Under the pieces are notes generated by a model. It was given only the letters and a program-made list of their open reading frames with translations, did no database searches and had not been told where the DNA came from. From Pseudomonadota bacterium (GTDB lineage: Bacteria; Bdellovibrionota_C; UBA2361; SZUA-149; DAOLCO01), in NCBI GenBank assembly GCA_027487795.1, contig JAIYCX010000048.1, positions 1-36,270 of the forward strand: 36,270 nt of DNA. The letters run 5' to 3'. The position numbers and the translations under genes are program-made. Positions 16,780-26,064 of this stretch are shown in pieces. Position 1 is the first letter of the stretch. Every line of letters starts with the position of its first letter.

Positions 16780-19638
16780 CTATCTTCTAACAGGTCTTTT
16801 GATAGGCTTTTTTGTTGGCTTTGGAGTTGGTTTTACAACAGGAGCAACATACTTTGGCTGAGTGAGATAATTCTTATAAAGTGCGGCACAGATAGGTCTA
16901 TCATTTGGTAATCCAAACTGCTTTGTTATTACTTTACCATCTTCTAAGACATACCAATAACCAGTACTTTGTCTAAATACTGCTGGATCTCTTTTTCCAT
17001 CACCATTAAAATCTCCTTCGATCGGAAAATCATTTGGTAAACCAAACTGTACTTTATAATTATCTCTTCCCCAACATTCAAAACCATTCTTTGCATAACA
17101 AACATACCAAACCGCATCACTCGGTCTCCATACTGCTATATCTTCTTTCCCATCAGCATCATAATCACCTGCGACTGGTATATCTCCAAATGCTCCCCAA
17201 AATCTTTGAATTACTGCTCCAGTGTTAGTAATAATATACCAATTACCATCGCTAGGTCTAAACACCGCTATATTATCTATACCGTCTCCGTCATAATCTG
17301 CCGGTACCGGAATATCTCCAGCTCTACCCCAGTTTGCAGTATAGGGAACATTATTTAAATCTGCGTATGACCATACTCCATTTAGGAAACTTCCAGATTT
17401 AGTCCCGCCTGGTCCAGAAAATCTAGCCGCGATAGGAATAGAACCATATGCTCCGCGCTGCACTGCTGTTGTTATCCAAGGAGCACTAGAGTGAGTTGTG
17501 AACCATCGATAACCCACACTTGGTTCATTCACTCTTACAAACTGAATATCAGAAATTAAATCTCCATCAATATCTTGATCGATAAAAGTATCTTTTTGAA
17601 CATTACCTGTTTGAACACTTACAGTACTTCCGACAGCGGATTTCGCAGTATAAATCGTTGCATCTCCTGCATTACTACCCCCAGCACTACTACCTCTAGC
17701 TACTGCATAATCACTTTTTCCATCCCCATCAAAATCACAAGGAGTATGCACTGGTGAAAAAGTTGACAAAGGTGAATTAACTCGTACAGGTTCACTGCTA
17801 TAATATTTAGCTAGATTACCTTCTGCATCACGGATCTCGGCGTATATATAATATGTCCCAGATGCTAGTCCCGTAGTATTCCAACTATAAGACCCACTTC
17901 CAGTGCTTTGATTATTTAAAGTTGCTATCTCGCTACCATTAAAACCTTCAGCATCATTATCTGTAAATAGTTTTACTTGCATATTTGAGCTATCGGAATC
18001 TGTCAGATTCCAACTGATATTAAAAATACCATTTGCAGACTCTCTATTCTCTGCATAAAGTCCAGCCCAGTCAATAGCAAACTTGGTATCATAAACAGCT
18101 TCTAGAGGATCAAGTCCAATAATATCTACAAATCTTGCATTCTTCCAACTTGTCCCCTCTTCCTGTCCTCGCGAATCCCAAAGATCAAAACAATAAGTAA
18201 CAAATCCATTTGCTAAATCAGGAAAAGTCGTAGAAGCCTCAACTATTTCATGCGCTGCTGTTGTCCCAAAGGTACTAGTGGCAAGTGCTTTTCTCATCCA
18301 ACGTAATCTTGAGACCCAGCCATCTCTACTTTGATTAGCTAAATTTCCATCTCTTGAAAGTTTAACTGAGTCAACTTGCATTCTATAGCAGAAGAATCTG
18401 TATTTATTAGTATCAACTGGTTTCTCAACTTTTGCACTTAAATACACCTGAGTATCAATAGTAGTAAATTCATTATTTTGATTTGGATCAGGTGTTACAT
18501 TTGCGAAGAATATTCCATTTTCAATTCGACCATTATCATATCCCCGTTCTGCTACTGGAGCATTCATGTTTGTCACATCTGCATTGTCGCTCATGTCTGC
18601 TGCGTTTCCAACTTCATCCCTGAAGTACTCAGCACCACTCATACGACTAGGTGAGGTAAATTTTAATAATGGCTTTGCATTAATAGTAATTATACTTGAA
18701 TAAGAACTTCTAGCTAAAATACTAAAACCGCTACCAATATCTCTTTCTACTTGAGCATATAAATAATACTGCCCCGGCGCTAATATTCCAGATAATAAAT
18801 TCGTACTTCCATTTAAAGGCAAGTCTCGTACTATAAACTGTCCATCATAACCTACAGCATCAGTATCAGCATAAATTGCAACACGATCTCCATCAGCAGC
18901 CGAATAATTACTTGTATTCCAACTTAATGGAATTTGTGGAGAGTTATTTGGATCAAATATTCTTAACCAATCTAGGCTAGTTGTTCCACCTGGTGCTTGA
19001 TAAAAAGATGGCCACAAAGAAAGACCCTTAACATATCCAGTCCAAGGATTAGAACTTGGAGCACGTTGCTTTATATCGAAAGATTTAATTACCCACTGAT
19101 TCGCCAGAGTTGGAACTCCTCCGATAGAAGTAAACAAACCATCATAATCTGAAAAACCATCGATTGCATAATTATTCTCTTTAGACCAAAGAAAAGAACT
19201 GCTACTTGGTCCGCTATTTTTTATTCTGTAAGCAAGTCTTGAGTATTTACTAGTATCTAATCGCTTATTACCGTCAAGACCAAGCTCATTACAATCTTCG
19301 CGACTAGCAACAATATTTGTTCCAAGTGCTGGAATTGGAAGTACTTGAAATAATGGCCCCTTCACTAACCTGTGAGTTGCCGTAACGACCCCACCACTTG
19401 AAAACTTAGGCGAATACTTAAAACTATCTCTTCCTAAATCACAAACTGAATTAAAATTTTTAGGCTTGGCAAAAACGTCTGTAAAATATTCATCACTATC
19501 AGTAAAATTAGTTAGTGTTGTGTTGAGAGTTATAGTTTGGGCTTCTGTTAGATTAGAAAATGTACAATTAATATTGAAAATAACCAAATTAAGCACAAAA
19601 ACAATATTCAATCTAATTTTAGGGTGCTTATTTATCAT
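16780..19638 (-). CDS. Large secreted protein with FG-GAP/VCBS-like repeats and basic Pro-rich tail
   Basis: This is a 952-residue exported protein. The N-terminal hydrophobic leader (about 9-27) gives way to a beta-rich, Ser/Thr/Asn-rich region with repeated segments of the type LFTDNDAEGFNGSEIATLNN and YSWNTTGLASGTYYIYAEI. From about residue 650 come calcium-binding-like repeats: DFDGDGKSDYAV, DYDGDGIDNIAVFRPSDGNW, DYDADGKEDIAVWRPSDAVW and DFNGDGKRDPAVFRQSTGYW, each followed by W[YF]. It ends in a short tail of Pro and Lys/Arg (PTPKPTKKPIKRPVRR). It probably acts at the cell surface. No enzyme domain was recognised. Confidence 0.8.
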   Translation of the reverse strand: MINKHPKIRLNIVFVLNLVIFNINCTFSNLTEAQTITLNTTLTNFTDSDEYFTDVFAKPKNFNSVCDLGRDSFKYSPKFSSGGVVTATHRLVKGPLFQVLPIPALGTNIVASREDCNELGLDGNKRLDTSKYSRLAYRIKNSGPSSSSFLWSKENNYAIDGFSDYDGLFTSIGGVPTLANQWVIKSFDIKQRAPSSNPWTGYVKGLSLWPSFYQAPGGTTSLDWLRIFDPNNSPQIPLSWNTSNYSAADGDRVAIYADTDAVGYDGQFIVRDLPLNGSTNLLSGILAPGQYYLYAQVERDIGSGFSILARSSYSSIITINAKPLLKFTSPSRMSGAEYFRDEVGNAADMSDNADVTNMNAPVAERGYDNGRIENGIFFANVTPDPNQNNEFTTIDTQVYLSAKVEKPVDTNKYRFFCYRMQVDSVKLSRDGNLANQSRDGWVSRLRWMRKALATSTFGTTAAHEIVEASTTFPDLANGFVTYCFDLWDSRGQEEGTSWKNARFVDIIGLDPLEAVYDTKFAIDWAGLYAENRESANGIFNISWNLTDSDSSNMQVKLFTDNDAEGFNGSEIATLNNQSTGSGSYSWNTTGLASGTYYIYAEIRDAEGNLAKYYSSEPVRVNSPLSTFSPVHTPCDFDGDGKSDYAVARGSSAGGSNAGDATIYTAKSAVGSTVSVQTGNVQKDTFIDQDIDGDLISDIQFVRVNEPSVGYRWFTTHSSAPWITTAVQRGAYGSIPIAARFSGPGGTKSGSFLNGVWSYADLNNVPYTANWGRAGDIPVPADYDGDGIDNIAVFRPSDGNWYIITNTGAVIQRFWGAFGDIPVAGDYDADGKEDIAVWRPSDAVWYVCYAKNGFECWGRDNYKVQFGLPNDFPIEGDFNGDGKRDPAVFRQSTGYWYVLEDGKVITKQFGLPNDRPICAALYKNYLTQPKYVAPVVKPTPKPTKKPIKRPVRR

Positions 19639-19743
19639 TAGATTTTATTATCGATTTAACAAGCTGAAGGATAGGCTATTCTCAGACAGACGGAAAGTGA
19701 ACTTTAAGGTTTAATGCAAATAAGCATTTACTTGAAGGGATAA

Positions 19744-19766
19744 GAGAGAAGATAATTTCTTCTCTC
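19744..19766 (-). terminator. Hairpin after the beta-barrel gene
   Basis: GAGAGAAG (19744-19751) pairs with CTTCTCTC (19759-19766), 13 nt downstream of the stop codon on the minus strand. The following U-tract is modest. Confidence 0.55.
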
Positions 19767-19778
19767 TCAATAAACAAA

Positions 19779-20657
19779 CTAGAATCTTAAAATAGCATCA
19801 AAAGTCCATCTATTATTAATAATCCTAGAGCCCGAACTACGGTCAAATGGAAACTGGAAGCTTCCACCGATATCAAAATTTGAAGCTAATCTTGCTCTTA
19901 ATCCTCCAACACCGGTTACTATATTTTCTCCTGCGGATTCAGTTGCACCAAAGTTAAAAAAGTCTTGGCCTTCATCTGCTATACCAAGTCTTTTACCAGA
20001 ATCTATTACCTTAACTAAACTCGCTCCTACTAATGGATATATTGAAATATCACCACTAACCGGAATACGATAATCTAATTGAGCATCTACATCCCAAAAT
20101 GAACTATCATTACCATTAACTGGAATTCTTAAGCCTGAACCAGCAGTTAAAGTAGTATTATCACATAATGCTATCGCACCACTAAACGAGGGATGAACAA
20201 CACCATCTCCCTGTCCCTGAAATACTTCTTTTTCTCCAGTAGGTATAAGATATCTGAGTTGAGCAGATGCAATGTATCCCTTCTCTTTATCTTCTAGAAC
20301 AGTATATTTTAATCCTGCTTCAATATCTGCAAATCCCGAATCCTTAGGAACATTAGCTTTTGGGTTAAAATCAACATAACCATCTTTTGTTGCTATAATA
20401 GAAAGCTTATCAGTAAGTGCATATCTCAATTGTAAAGCATACACCTGAACGTCTCCACCATTAGTAACAAAATTATCGTCGATACTATGATTTACAAATA
20501 ATAATCTAGCTTCCGATAGCGCTCTTGGATCTTCAAAAGTTACTGGACTAAAGGCGGGGCTAATCATTTGACTTAATCGATCAGAGTCCGCTTTAACTAT
20601 ATTAGCTTGTCCTGCCAACAATAAAGACAAAGCTAAGTAAGCATATTTTACTTTCAT
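19779..20657 (-). CDS. Outer-membrane beta-barrel protein (porin-like)
   Basis: This 292-residue protein has a signal peptide (MKVKYAYLALSLLLAGQANIVKA) followed by alternating amphipathic strands separated by Gly/Asp/Asn turns. It ends in aromatic WTFDAILRF, the classic outer-membrane insertion signal with terminal Phe. Segments such as LSIIATKDGYVDFNP and FADIEAGLKYTVLEDKEKGY resemble transporter-type barrels of the OmpW/phenol-degradation class. A small-molecule channel role is inferred. GGAGA lies just upstream of the ATG. It is divergent from the small-gene cluster that follows. Confidence 0.8.
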   Translation of the reverse strand: MKVKYAYLALSLLLAGQANIVKADSDRLSQMISPAFSPVTFEDPRALSEARLLFVNHSIDDNFVTNGGDVQVYALQLRYALTDKLSIIATKDGYVDFNPKANVPKDSGFADIEAGLKYTVLEDKEKGYIASAQLRYLIPTGEKEVFQGQGDGVVHPSFSGAIALCDNTTLTAGSGLRIPVNGNDSSFWDVDAQLDYRIPVSGDISIYPLVGASLVKVIDSGKRLGIADEGQDFFNFGATESAGENIVTGVGGLRARLASNFDIGGSFQFPFDRSSGSRIINNRWTFDAILRF

Positions 20658-20876
20658 ATCATTCTCCGTGTTAAATTTCTAAGTACAAATCAAAAAAGAT
20701 TTATTCATACACTAATTTTTTAATAATAAATATTAGAACTTTACAACTGTCAAACAAAAACTAGCTTAAAGAGAAAAGAAATGTATATAATAAAACAGGA
20801 AACTTAGAGCTTAGGTTTTTATCACGCAGCACGCACACGGCCTTATACTTTTTTCTTATCTCTTGGAGGCTAAGTG

Positions 20877-21203
20877 ATGTGGACCTGGCGTTGTTTCTGT
20901 GTGTGTTTTGTTTTCTTTGTTCTTTTATTTTTTTTCAGAGAGGAGGTTTTTAGTGAGGAGTTAAAAGCATTTGAAGTGCAGCATCGTGAAGGTGCTGTTA
21001 ATGCGAGTAGTTTTTTGTGGTATCTTGTTTGTGTCATTGTTGTTGTTTTTGGGATTGGCTTGTTATTGTATTTTATTTTTTACGAACCGCCATTTCATTC
21101 AACACCGACATTGAGCACTAAACCACTGGAACATGGAGAAAATTTCAGTCGTTATCAGAACTCTAGTAGATCAGATAAGAGTAACTCAGATAGTGATTGG
21201 TAA
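20877..21203 (+). CDS. Small two-TM membrane protein, unknown function
   Basis: I do not recognise this 108-residue protein. It has two hydrophobic segments: residues 3-22 (aromatic and Cys-rich, CFCVCFVFFVLLFFF) and about 48-70 (LVCVIVVVFGIGLLLYFIFY). A Ser/Asp-rich hydrophilic tail follows, ending NSDSDW. GGAGG at 20865-20869 points to the ATG at 20877. A GTG three bases earlier is also in frame. The leader is T-rich, as in several other small genes in the window. Confidence 0.6.
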   Translation: MWTWRCFCVCFVFFVLLFFFREEVFSEELKAFEVQHREGAVNASSFLWYLVCVIVVVFGIGLLLYFIFYEPPFHSTPTLSTKPLEHGENFSRYQNSSRSDKSNSDSDW

Positions 21204-21428
21204 TTGAAAAATGTTTTTTTGCTTTTGACTTTTATGCTCATCACGCTGAAGCCAAAAGCATTTTTTACTCTAAGTTTTCCTTTCCAAGTTTACAAATTTC
21301 TTTATATTTGTTATCAATCTCTAGCGTTAAGGGTAGAGAACAATGGTTTTTTTCACTGGCTTTTTGGAAGGTTAAATAATGACTTCAATAAATTTTGCTC
21401 GTCAGTTAGTAGATTGCGGTCTTGCTGA
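21204..21428 (+). CDS. Doubtful small frame between two ORFan genes
   Basis: A TTG-started frame directly after the preceding stop encodes a hydrophobic, signal-peptide-like start (MKNVFLLLTFMLITLKPKAF) and runs 50 nt into the next gene. A second frame (21197-21379) ends with a TAATG overlap on the next ATG. Either could be a translated link in an operon or neither may be real. Neither has a ribosome binding site as good as its neighbours. Confidence 0.2.
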   Translation: MKNVFLLLTFMLITLKPKAFFTLSFPFQVYKFLYICYQSLALRVENNGFFHWLFGRLNNDFNKFCSSVSRLRSC

Positions 21429-21855
21429 TCAAAACTCTTTTTTTTCAGTTGTAACAAAAAGTATTTTAAACATTGACAAGCTGCTCGGCAGATACATTTG
21501 TGATTTATCTAGAGATCTAGGCAAAAAAAGAGAAATTTTGTTTATTGTAAAAACTAGCGTGGTAACAAATAGCAATAACGTAAAAGATCAGGCCTTAGAA
21601 ATAGCCCAAGCTTGTTTGCCTGAGGAATTATGTAATTGTTTCTTGTATCCTCAAAATCTACAAGATAAGGCCTATTTACTAATTGGGAATACTACGGGAG
21701 CAATAAGAACAGAAATTGATAACAAGTTCTGTCTTTCAATTTTGTTTTGTCCTAGCAGTGTAGATTTAACGGAATTGATTTTTTATCAGAAAGTTATTCC
21801 GTTTCTGAAATCACAGGTGAGCGTAAGACTTCCTTCGATGGCTTTGATTGAATGA
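21379..21855 (+). CDS. Conserved-looking ORFan, unknown function
   Basis: This 158-residue protein is not recognised. GGAAGG about 6 nt upstream of the ATG is a good ribosome binding site. The sequence is soluble with mixed alpha/beta character. Hydrophobic strands such as REILFIVKTSVV and KAYLLIGNT and a Cys-containing stretch (LPEELCNCFLYPQNL) are visible. It lies downstream of the two-TM gene and ends before a clear terminator, so the pair may be one transcription unit. Confidence 0.6.
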   Translation: MTSINFARQLVDCGLADQNSFFSVVTKSILNIDKLLGRYICDLSRDLGKKREILFIVKTSVVTNSNNVKDQALEIAQACLPEELCNCFLYPQNLQDKAYLLIGNTTGAIRTEIDNKFCLSILFCPSSVDLTELIFYQKVIPFLKSQVSVRLPSMALIE

Positions 21856-21875
21856 TCTTTGATTTGTTTTTTCTA

Positions 21876-21904
21876 GGGCTACAATATTTGTGGCCTTTTT
21901 GTTT
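21876..21904 (+). terminator. Intrinsic terminator of the 20877-21855 unit
   Basis: GGCTAC pairs with GTGGCC across AATATTT, followed by TTTTTGTTTTCT, about 20 nt after the stop codon. Confidence 0.75.
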
Positions 21905-21937
21905 TCTACTCTTTCTGCTTTTAAATTTAAGCCATAA

Positions 21938-22015
21938 CCTCCTATCCTCCTGCGCTTCCTGTTTTTTTTGTTATTATTTAGAAATTTGACAGTAAGGATA
22001 AGAGGATGGAAGGAT
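21938..22015. repeat. Polypurine/polypyrimidine palindrome (family 4), copy 2
   Basis: CCTCCTATCCTC on the left pairs with GAGGATGGAAGG on the right with one mismatch. It is followed inside by CTTCCTGTTTTTTTT, the tail seen at 12152 and 30031. It lies between two convergent genes. Confidence 0.6.
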
Positions 22016-22027
22016 AAAAATAAAAAG

Positions 22028-22053
22028 AGGGAAAGAACCGTAGTTCTCTCCCT
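22028..22053 (-). terminator. Intrinsic terminator of the coiled-coil ORFan
   Basis: AGGGAAAGAAC pairs with GTTCTCTCCCT (one mismatch) across CGTA. On the minus strand it is followed by CTTTTTATTTTTATCC. Confidence 0.8.
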
Positions 22054-22097
22054 TAATAAAAACCTGTTAGAGTTTTCTGTCCCGAGGAAAGCGAAAG

Positions 22098-23336
22098 CTA
22101 GGAAGGGAGTACTAAATTTCTTGTAGCATTTACAATTTCAGCCATCCGCTTCCAACTATCATCACTCCTACCAACTTCTTCTTCTTGTAAAGCTTTTAGT
22201 TCAGCAAGAGCTGCTTGATGACGCTCGTTTTCCGACTGGATCGCCAAATCATGTCTCGAATTTTCAGCCTCGATCTTACCCTCTAGCTCCAGAATCCTTG
22301 CTTTTGAAGTTTCGTGGATAACCTTAAGTTGACGTTGCTCATCACCAAGTTGATCTAGCATTATCTGAACAGCAGACAATTTTTCGCTCAGAGAAAGCAC
22401 CCTAGTAGCATTAGCCAATGCCTCCGTAGCAGCTGGTGCTGCTGCCGGTCCGAGGTTACTTTCCTCTTCAAGATCAGCATCTTGCCCCATCAGCTCTCGA
22501 TAGCGCTTCAAAAAGTCTTGACACGCTGCCGCTTTCAGCATCTCCTGAGTTGGAGACTCTGAAACAATAGCTACGAAATCGTTGTCACCGACCAAGAGAA
22601 GTGTTTTGCCTTCACCAGGATTGCAAACTAAATTGCTGGCGAACTCAATGGGAAGACCAATCTTGCCATTACTAACAAGACCATGAAACTTACCCTTATG
22701 AGAAAGAACAAACTTTCCATTCTCACCACTGTAAGCAGCAAGCAAAACAGGTAGCATCAACGAAATGTGCTGTTGCGGATCTACTTCGTCTCCTTCGATA
22801 GAGCTCGGTAGAGAATCTTGATGATCACGTAGAAACACCAAGATAGAAATACCTGCGTTATCCACAAATCCTGTTTTTAGTAGATGAGCAAAGACTTCCG
22901 ACTTTGCTCTCCTTTCTCCTTCAAAAAGATCAGATAGCGAACTCAGAGACTCCGAAAAAGGCTGGATCAAATGATCCATCATACCTACATACGAAAGCAT
23001 CAAGTCGTCAAAACTCTCCTCTCTCAATTTACGAAGTACTTTCCTTGGACCAACATTCCCACTGTGAACGAAGTTTCCAAACCTCATTCTTAAGAGAGTG
23101 CACAAGACGGCCCAGAACATCAGATTTCCCTGGTCGGCTGCTTTTGAAAGCAGCTTTTCCAAACTGGCGCTAGACACCCTCGTCAGAGGATGATCTCCTC
23201 TATTAGCTTCCCTGTAGTCACCCATGACCACCAAAGAAGCAGCAATCTTGAAAAAACTAACGCCAGCAGCAGTTACTGTACTCATGACACACTCTTTCTC
23301 GGGACTTATACCCAAAAAACGATATGAAAGAACCAA
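22098..23336 (-). CDS. ORFan with C-terminal coiled coil
   Basis: I do not recognise this protein. The N-terminal two thirds look globular (KIAASLVVMGDYREANRG, LLRMRFGNFVHSGNVGPRKV, EGKTLLLVGDNDFVAIV). An Ala-rich linker (GPAAAPAATEALANAT) is followed by a long heptad-rich coiled coil (SEKLSAVQIMLDQLGDEQRQ to ALKALQEEEVGR). A TTG at 23336 with AAGGAG seven bases upstream is the best-supported start. An ATG at 23285 (MSTVTAAG) and a GTG at 23369 are alternatives. The gene is visibly GC-richer than its neighbours, hinting at strong expression or a different origin. It ends at a strong terminator. Confidence 0.65.
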   Translation of the reverse strand: MVLSYRFLGISPEKECVMSTVTAAGVSFFKIAASLVVMGDYREANRGDHPLTRVSSASLEKLLSKAADQGNLMFWAVLCTLLRMRFGNFVHSGNVGPRKVLRKLREESFDDLMLSYVGMMDHLIQPFSESLSSLSDLFEGERRAKSEVFAHLLKTGFVDNAGISILVFLRDHQDSLPSSIEGDEVDPQQHISLMLPVLLAAYSGENGKFVLSHKGKFHGLVSNGKIGLPIEFASNLVCNPGEGKTLLLVGDNDFVAIVSESPTQEMLKAAACQDFLKRYRELMGQDADLEEESNLGPAAAPAATEALANATRVLSLSEKLSAVQIMLDQLGDEQRQLKVIHETSKARILELEGKIEAENSRHDLAIQSENERHQAALAELKALQEEEVGRSDDSWKRMAEIVNATRNLVLPS

Positions 23337-23601
23337 CGGCCGTCTCCTTAAATGAAGACTATAAGCCACGTTTAGTTATGCAACTAAGTTTAAACTAGTG
23401 ATATTTATAGTATTAGTGAAAAACGCAAAGCTAACTAAACACTTTACTAACAAATAAAATCTACTAATTTTAGACCCTTAGATTACATAGACTTAGCCGA
23501 TGGCATCCTACCAGAAACCCCACCCCGTTTGACGCACATACCATATTTCGCTACTCTTATTTACATAAGGGTTTTCTTTTTGTTTTCTTTGCGAGGGTAG
23601 A

Positions 23602-24030
23602 ATGATGGTTGATGGATCGAGTGATGGATCGAGAAATGAGAACGGAGTAAAATCTGATAGCTTACTAGATTCAACACGGCAAGTAAGAGAAGGAATTGAA
23701 AAATTTTGTACTAACGAAACTGATCGTAAGCACTTACTTTCCCTACTTAATAATGTAGACGAAAGTCATATTAGAAGAACAAAGATTATTCAATTAGTAA
23801 AAGAATCAATAGGGCAATTAAGTCTGGACATGAAGTACCTTGTCTTCGATCTTGAAGCGACAAGACGTGAAAGAGATCGGAACAAAGACATAGCCGATCG
23901 GAATAAAGATATAGCCGATATGTACTTAGGCTTTCTAAACGATTTAGACGACAAAACAAATTGGGAAGAGAAAAAAGGTCCAGACAAAAATGATTCTAAC
24001 GAACCGCCAGAACCAGGAAACGGATCATAA
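23602..24030 (+). CDS. Small charged ORFan with internal tandem duplication
   Basis: This 142-residue hydrophilic protein is not recognised. A helical middle (KHLLSLLNNVDESHIRRTKI) precedes a 21-bp tandem duplication encoding DRNKDIA twice (residues about 93-106). An acidic, Pro-rich tail ends EPPEPGNGS. The first codons also hold a short repeat (DGSSDGS). GCGAGGG precedes the ATG, after a T-rich leader. A terminator follows 33 nt after the stop. Confidence 0.6.
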   Translation: MMVDGSSDGSRNENGVKSDSLLDSTRQVREGIEKFCTNETDRKHLLSLLNNVDESHIRRTKIIQLVKESIGQLSLDMKYLVFDLEATRRERDRNKDIADRNKDIADMYLGFLNDLDDKTNWEEKKGPDKNDSNEPPEPGNGS

Positions 24031-24062
24031 CACTCATGCAGCTAGGTTTTTTGCTTGGTTAC

Positions 24063-24095
24063 TTTAAAGGGTACAGATTACCTGCGCCCTTTAAA
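24063..24095. terminator. Bidirectional terminator between convergent genes
   Basis: TTTAAAGGG pairs with CCCTTTAAA around a 15-nt loop. It sits between the ends of the rightward ORFan (24030) and the leftward lipoprotein (24108), with AT-rich flanks on both sides. Confidence 0.7.
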
Positions 24096-24107
24096 TTTCA
24101 ATAATTA

Positions 24108-25277
24108 CTATTTTATCTTAGCAATTCTTGTCTTACTTCCCGATTCAGTAGTTACAAAAATAATCATTTCATTTTTATTATTTACCTTAGAATCATACCA
24201 TTCAACAGTTTCACCCTCTTTTAAATCTATCGCATCTTTAAGCTGAATCACACCCTTATCTTTTTGATACACCAAAAAATTAGTTGTAGTAAAATCAAAC
24301 AATGACCTTTGATCAAAAACTACTGTTGAATTATCATTTATTGAAAAAGAAGTATTTGAATAACCTTCCTGTGGTGTAAATATCTCCTCAAATGAATCAT
24401 CTGCTTTAACAATATACAATCTAGAACGAAGGTTTTGAAAAGCATTTAAACTATCCTTTATTGGCTTATCCAAAATCTCATAAACCAACATTAATATATC
24501 ACCGTTTGAATTTATAGCTTGAGCTTGATTAATATTGATATCAGGACGCACAGGGGGAGGTAATAATCTTCCACCATCCTTCGAAAAAGTTACTGCATAG
24601 TTACTAGCATATGAACGTTCTAACTCAGAATAATACGTTGATCCAACAGCAACACCATCATTATTTATTCCACTTACTTGTATAATTTCACCTAAGGCAC
24701 TCAAGTCTGGTAACTCTATCTTTTCGAAGTCTTTATAAATATTATATTTTGTTTCTGAGTAAGAAACTATATACTCACCATTCGGACTCATCGCATTAAA
24801 GTAGCCTGGTATAACAACATATTTCTCTCCATCATGTATGTATGAAATCGGATTTATAGTATATTCACTCACAAAAGGATCTGAAGCCTGAACTAAATTA
24901 AAAGCTACTTTTCCATCATCACTTAAATCTACTGGATATAAAGTCAGCTTAAGATTACTAGGCTCTAGAGCAAATACTTGAGGCACTTCCCCAGGTAGAA
25001 ACTTAAGCCCATCTTCTTCTGACCAGATTGCAGTAATAACTTCAGAATTTATTTTAGAACACGATAACAACACTTTTGACTTATTATTAACTTTTAAAGG
25101 ATAACAAGTTTCTCCAGTATCAAGTCTATCTGGAATATAAGAATAATTCTTCGATTCCTTTCCATTGTCCTTACTAGTATCTTGACCTGAGTCCTGACCA
25201 TCACCCCCGCCGCCACAACTACTCAAAGCTATAACAACTAATGCTAGCATTATTTTTTTTATCATATTAATTTTCAT
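24108..25277 (-). CDS. Lipoprotein with HAF-like repeats
   Basis: This 389-residue envelope lipoprotein has a hydrophobic leader and lipobox ALSSC (Cys21), followed by a Gly/Asp/Ser linker typical of exported lipoproteins. The body shows repeated motifs of the extracellular HAF type: VSGINNDGVAVGSTYYSE, AQAINSNGDILMLVYE and FSINDNSTVVFD, consistent with a propeller-like fold. It is the third gene of a leftward unit with a DUF6502 protein and a second lipoprotein, 19 nt downstream of the latter. Its function is unknown. Confidence 0.75.
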   Translation of the reverse strand: MKINMIKKIMLALVVIALSSCGGGGDGQDSGQDTSKDNGKESKNYSYIPDRLDTGETCYPLKVNNKSKVLLSCSKINSEVITAIWSEEDGLKFLPGEVPQVFALEPSNLKLTLYPVDLSDDGKVAFNLVQASDPFVSEYTINPISYIHDGEKYVVIPGYFNAMSPNGEYIVSYSETKYNIYKDFEKIELPDLSALGEIIQVSGINNDGVAVGSTYYSELERSYASNYAVTFSKDGGRLLPPPVRPDININQAQAINSNGDILMLVYEILDKPIKDSLNAFQNLRSRLYIVKADDSFEEIFTPQEGYSNTSFSINDNSTVVFDQRSLFDFTTTNFLVYQKDKGVIQLKDAIDLKEGETVEWYDSKVNNKNEMIIFVTTESGSKTRIAKIK

Positions 25278-25296
25278 AGTTCTTCTCTTATCTAAT

Positions 25297-26064
25297 TTAT
25301 AAAAACGGATTAATAACTACTGCTACTCTGTTGCTTGACGACACATCACTCGGAGTCTCAATTACAAAATACCCAGACCCTCGTTTTTTATCACTTGGCT
25401 TAAATTCAAAAATAATTCTACCCTCATTATTAGTATCTTGTTTTGAAATAAGTTTTGTTGTGTCGACGCTAGTATCAGGATTAAACTCAGTTGATTTAAA
25501 ATACATCTCAGCGCCGATTCCAGAACTTACTTCACCGTTTACTTTTATTAAAACACTAGCAAAACAACTTACTTTATCTTCGGTTCTAACCAACTGATCT
25601 GTTATTAAAAGCGGTACCGCATCCCTAGCTAAACTAGTTACTTCAACTGGACCAAACTTAGCTTCACAAGCAGGACCACCTATAGATTCTAGTGATAATT
25701 CAAGATTATTTATCACGAACATCTGACTAGATTCTCTAATATCAAGATTAACTATCGATGCCTGATCGGAAAGTTTAGGTAACTTTACAGTACTTGAAAT
25801 ATTATCTTTTTTTACTCTCAAGTTACTTTCTTCATCTGCACTACTAGCAAAAGCAAAACGCCCGCTGTTATCACTAGTAGCAGATGCATTACCGTTATCT
25901 ATCTCAACAAGAGCATCTGATAGTGCTTGTCCACTTTCTGATACTATTCGCCCTAAAAACACTCTCTGTATTCCAACACCTGAGCCACCTCCAGTAGCTG
26001 AAGTACCAGAAGTACCTCCTCCACACGAAGTTAAGATAAGCGCTATTAACAAAATATATTTCAT
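25297..26064 (-). CDS. Lipoprotein with carboxypeptidase-regulatory-like domain
   Basis: This 255-residue lipoprotein has a short leader with lipobox ILTSC (Cys14), then a Gly/Ser/Thr linker. Residues about 37-75 (GRIVSESGQALSDALVEIDN followed by ATSDNSGRFAF) match the CarboxypepD_reg-like beta-sandwich used in surface proteins. The remainder is beta-rich with a C-terminal strand VAVVINPF. Its ATG overlaps the stop of the DUF6502 gene (ATGA), so translation is coupled. Confidence 0.78.
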   Translation of the reverse strand: MKYILLIALILTSCGGGTSGTSATGGGSGVGIQRVFLGRIVSESGQALSDALVEIDNGNASATSDNSGRFAFASSADEESNLRVKKDNISSTVKLPKLSDQASIVNLDIRESSQMFVINNLELSLESIGGPACEAKFGPVEVTSLARDAVPLLITDQLVRTEDKVSCFASVLIKVNGEVSSGIGAEMYFKSTEFNPDTSVDTTKLISKQDTNNEGRIIFEFKPSDKKRGSGYFVIETPSDVSSSNRVAVVINPFL

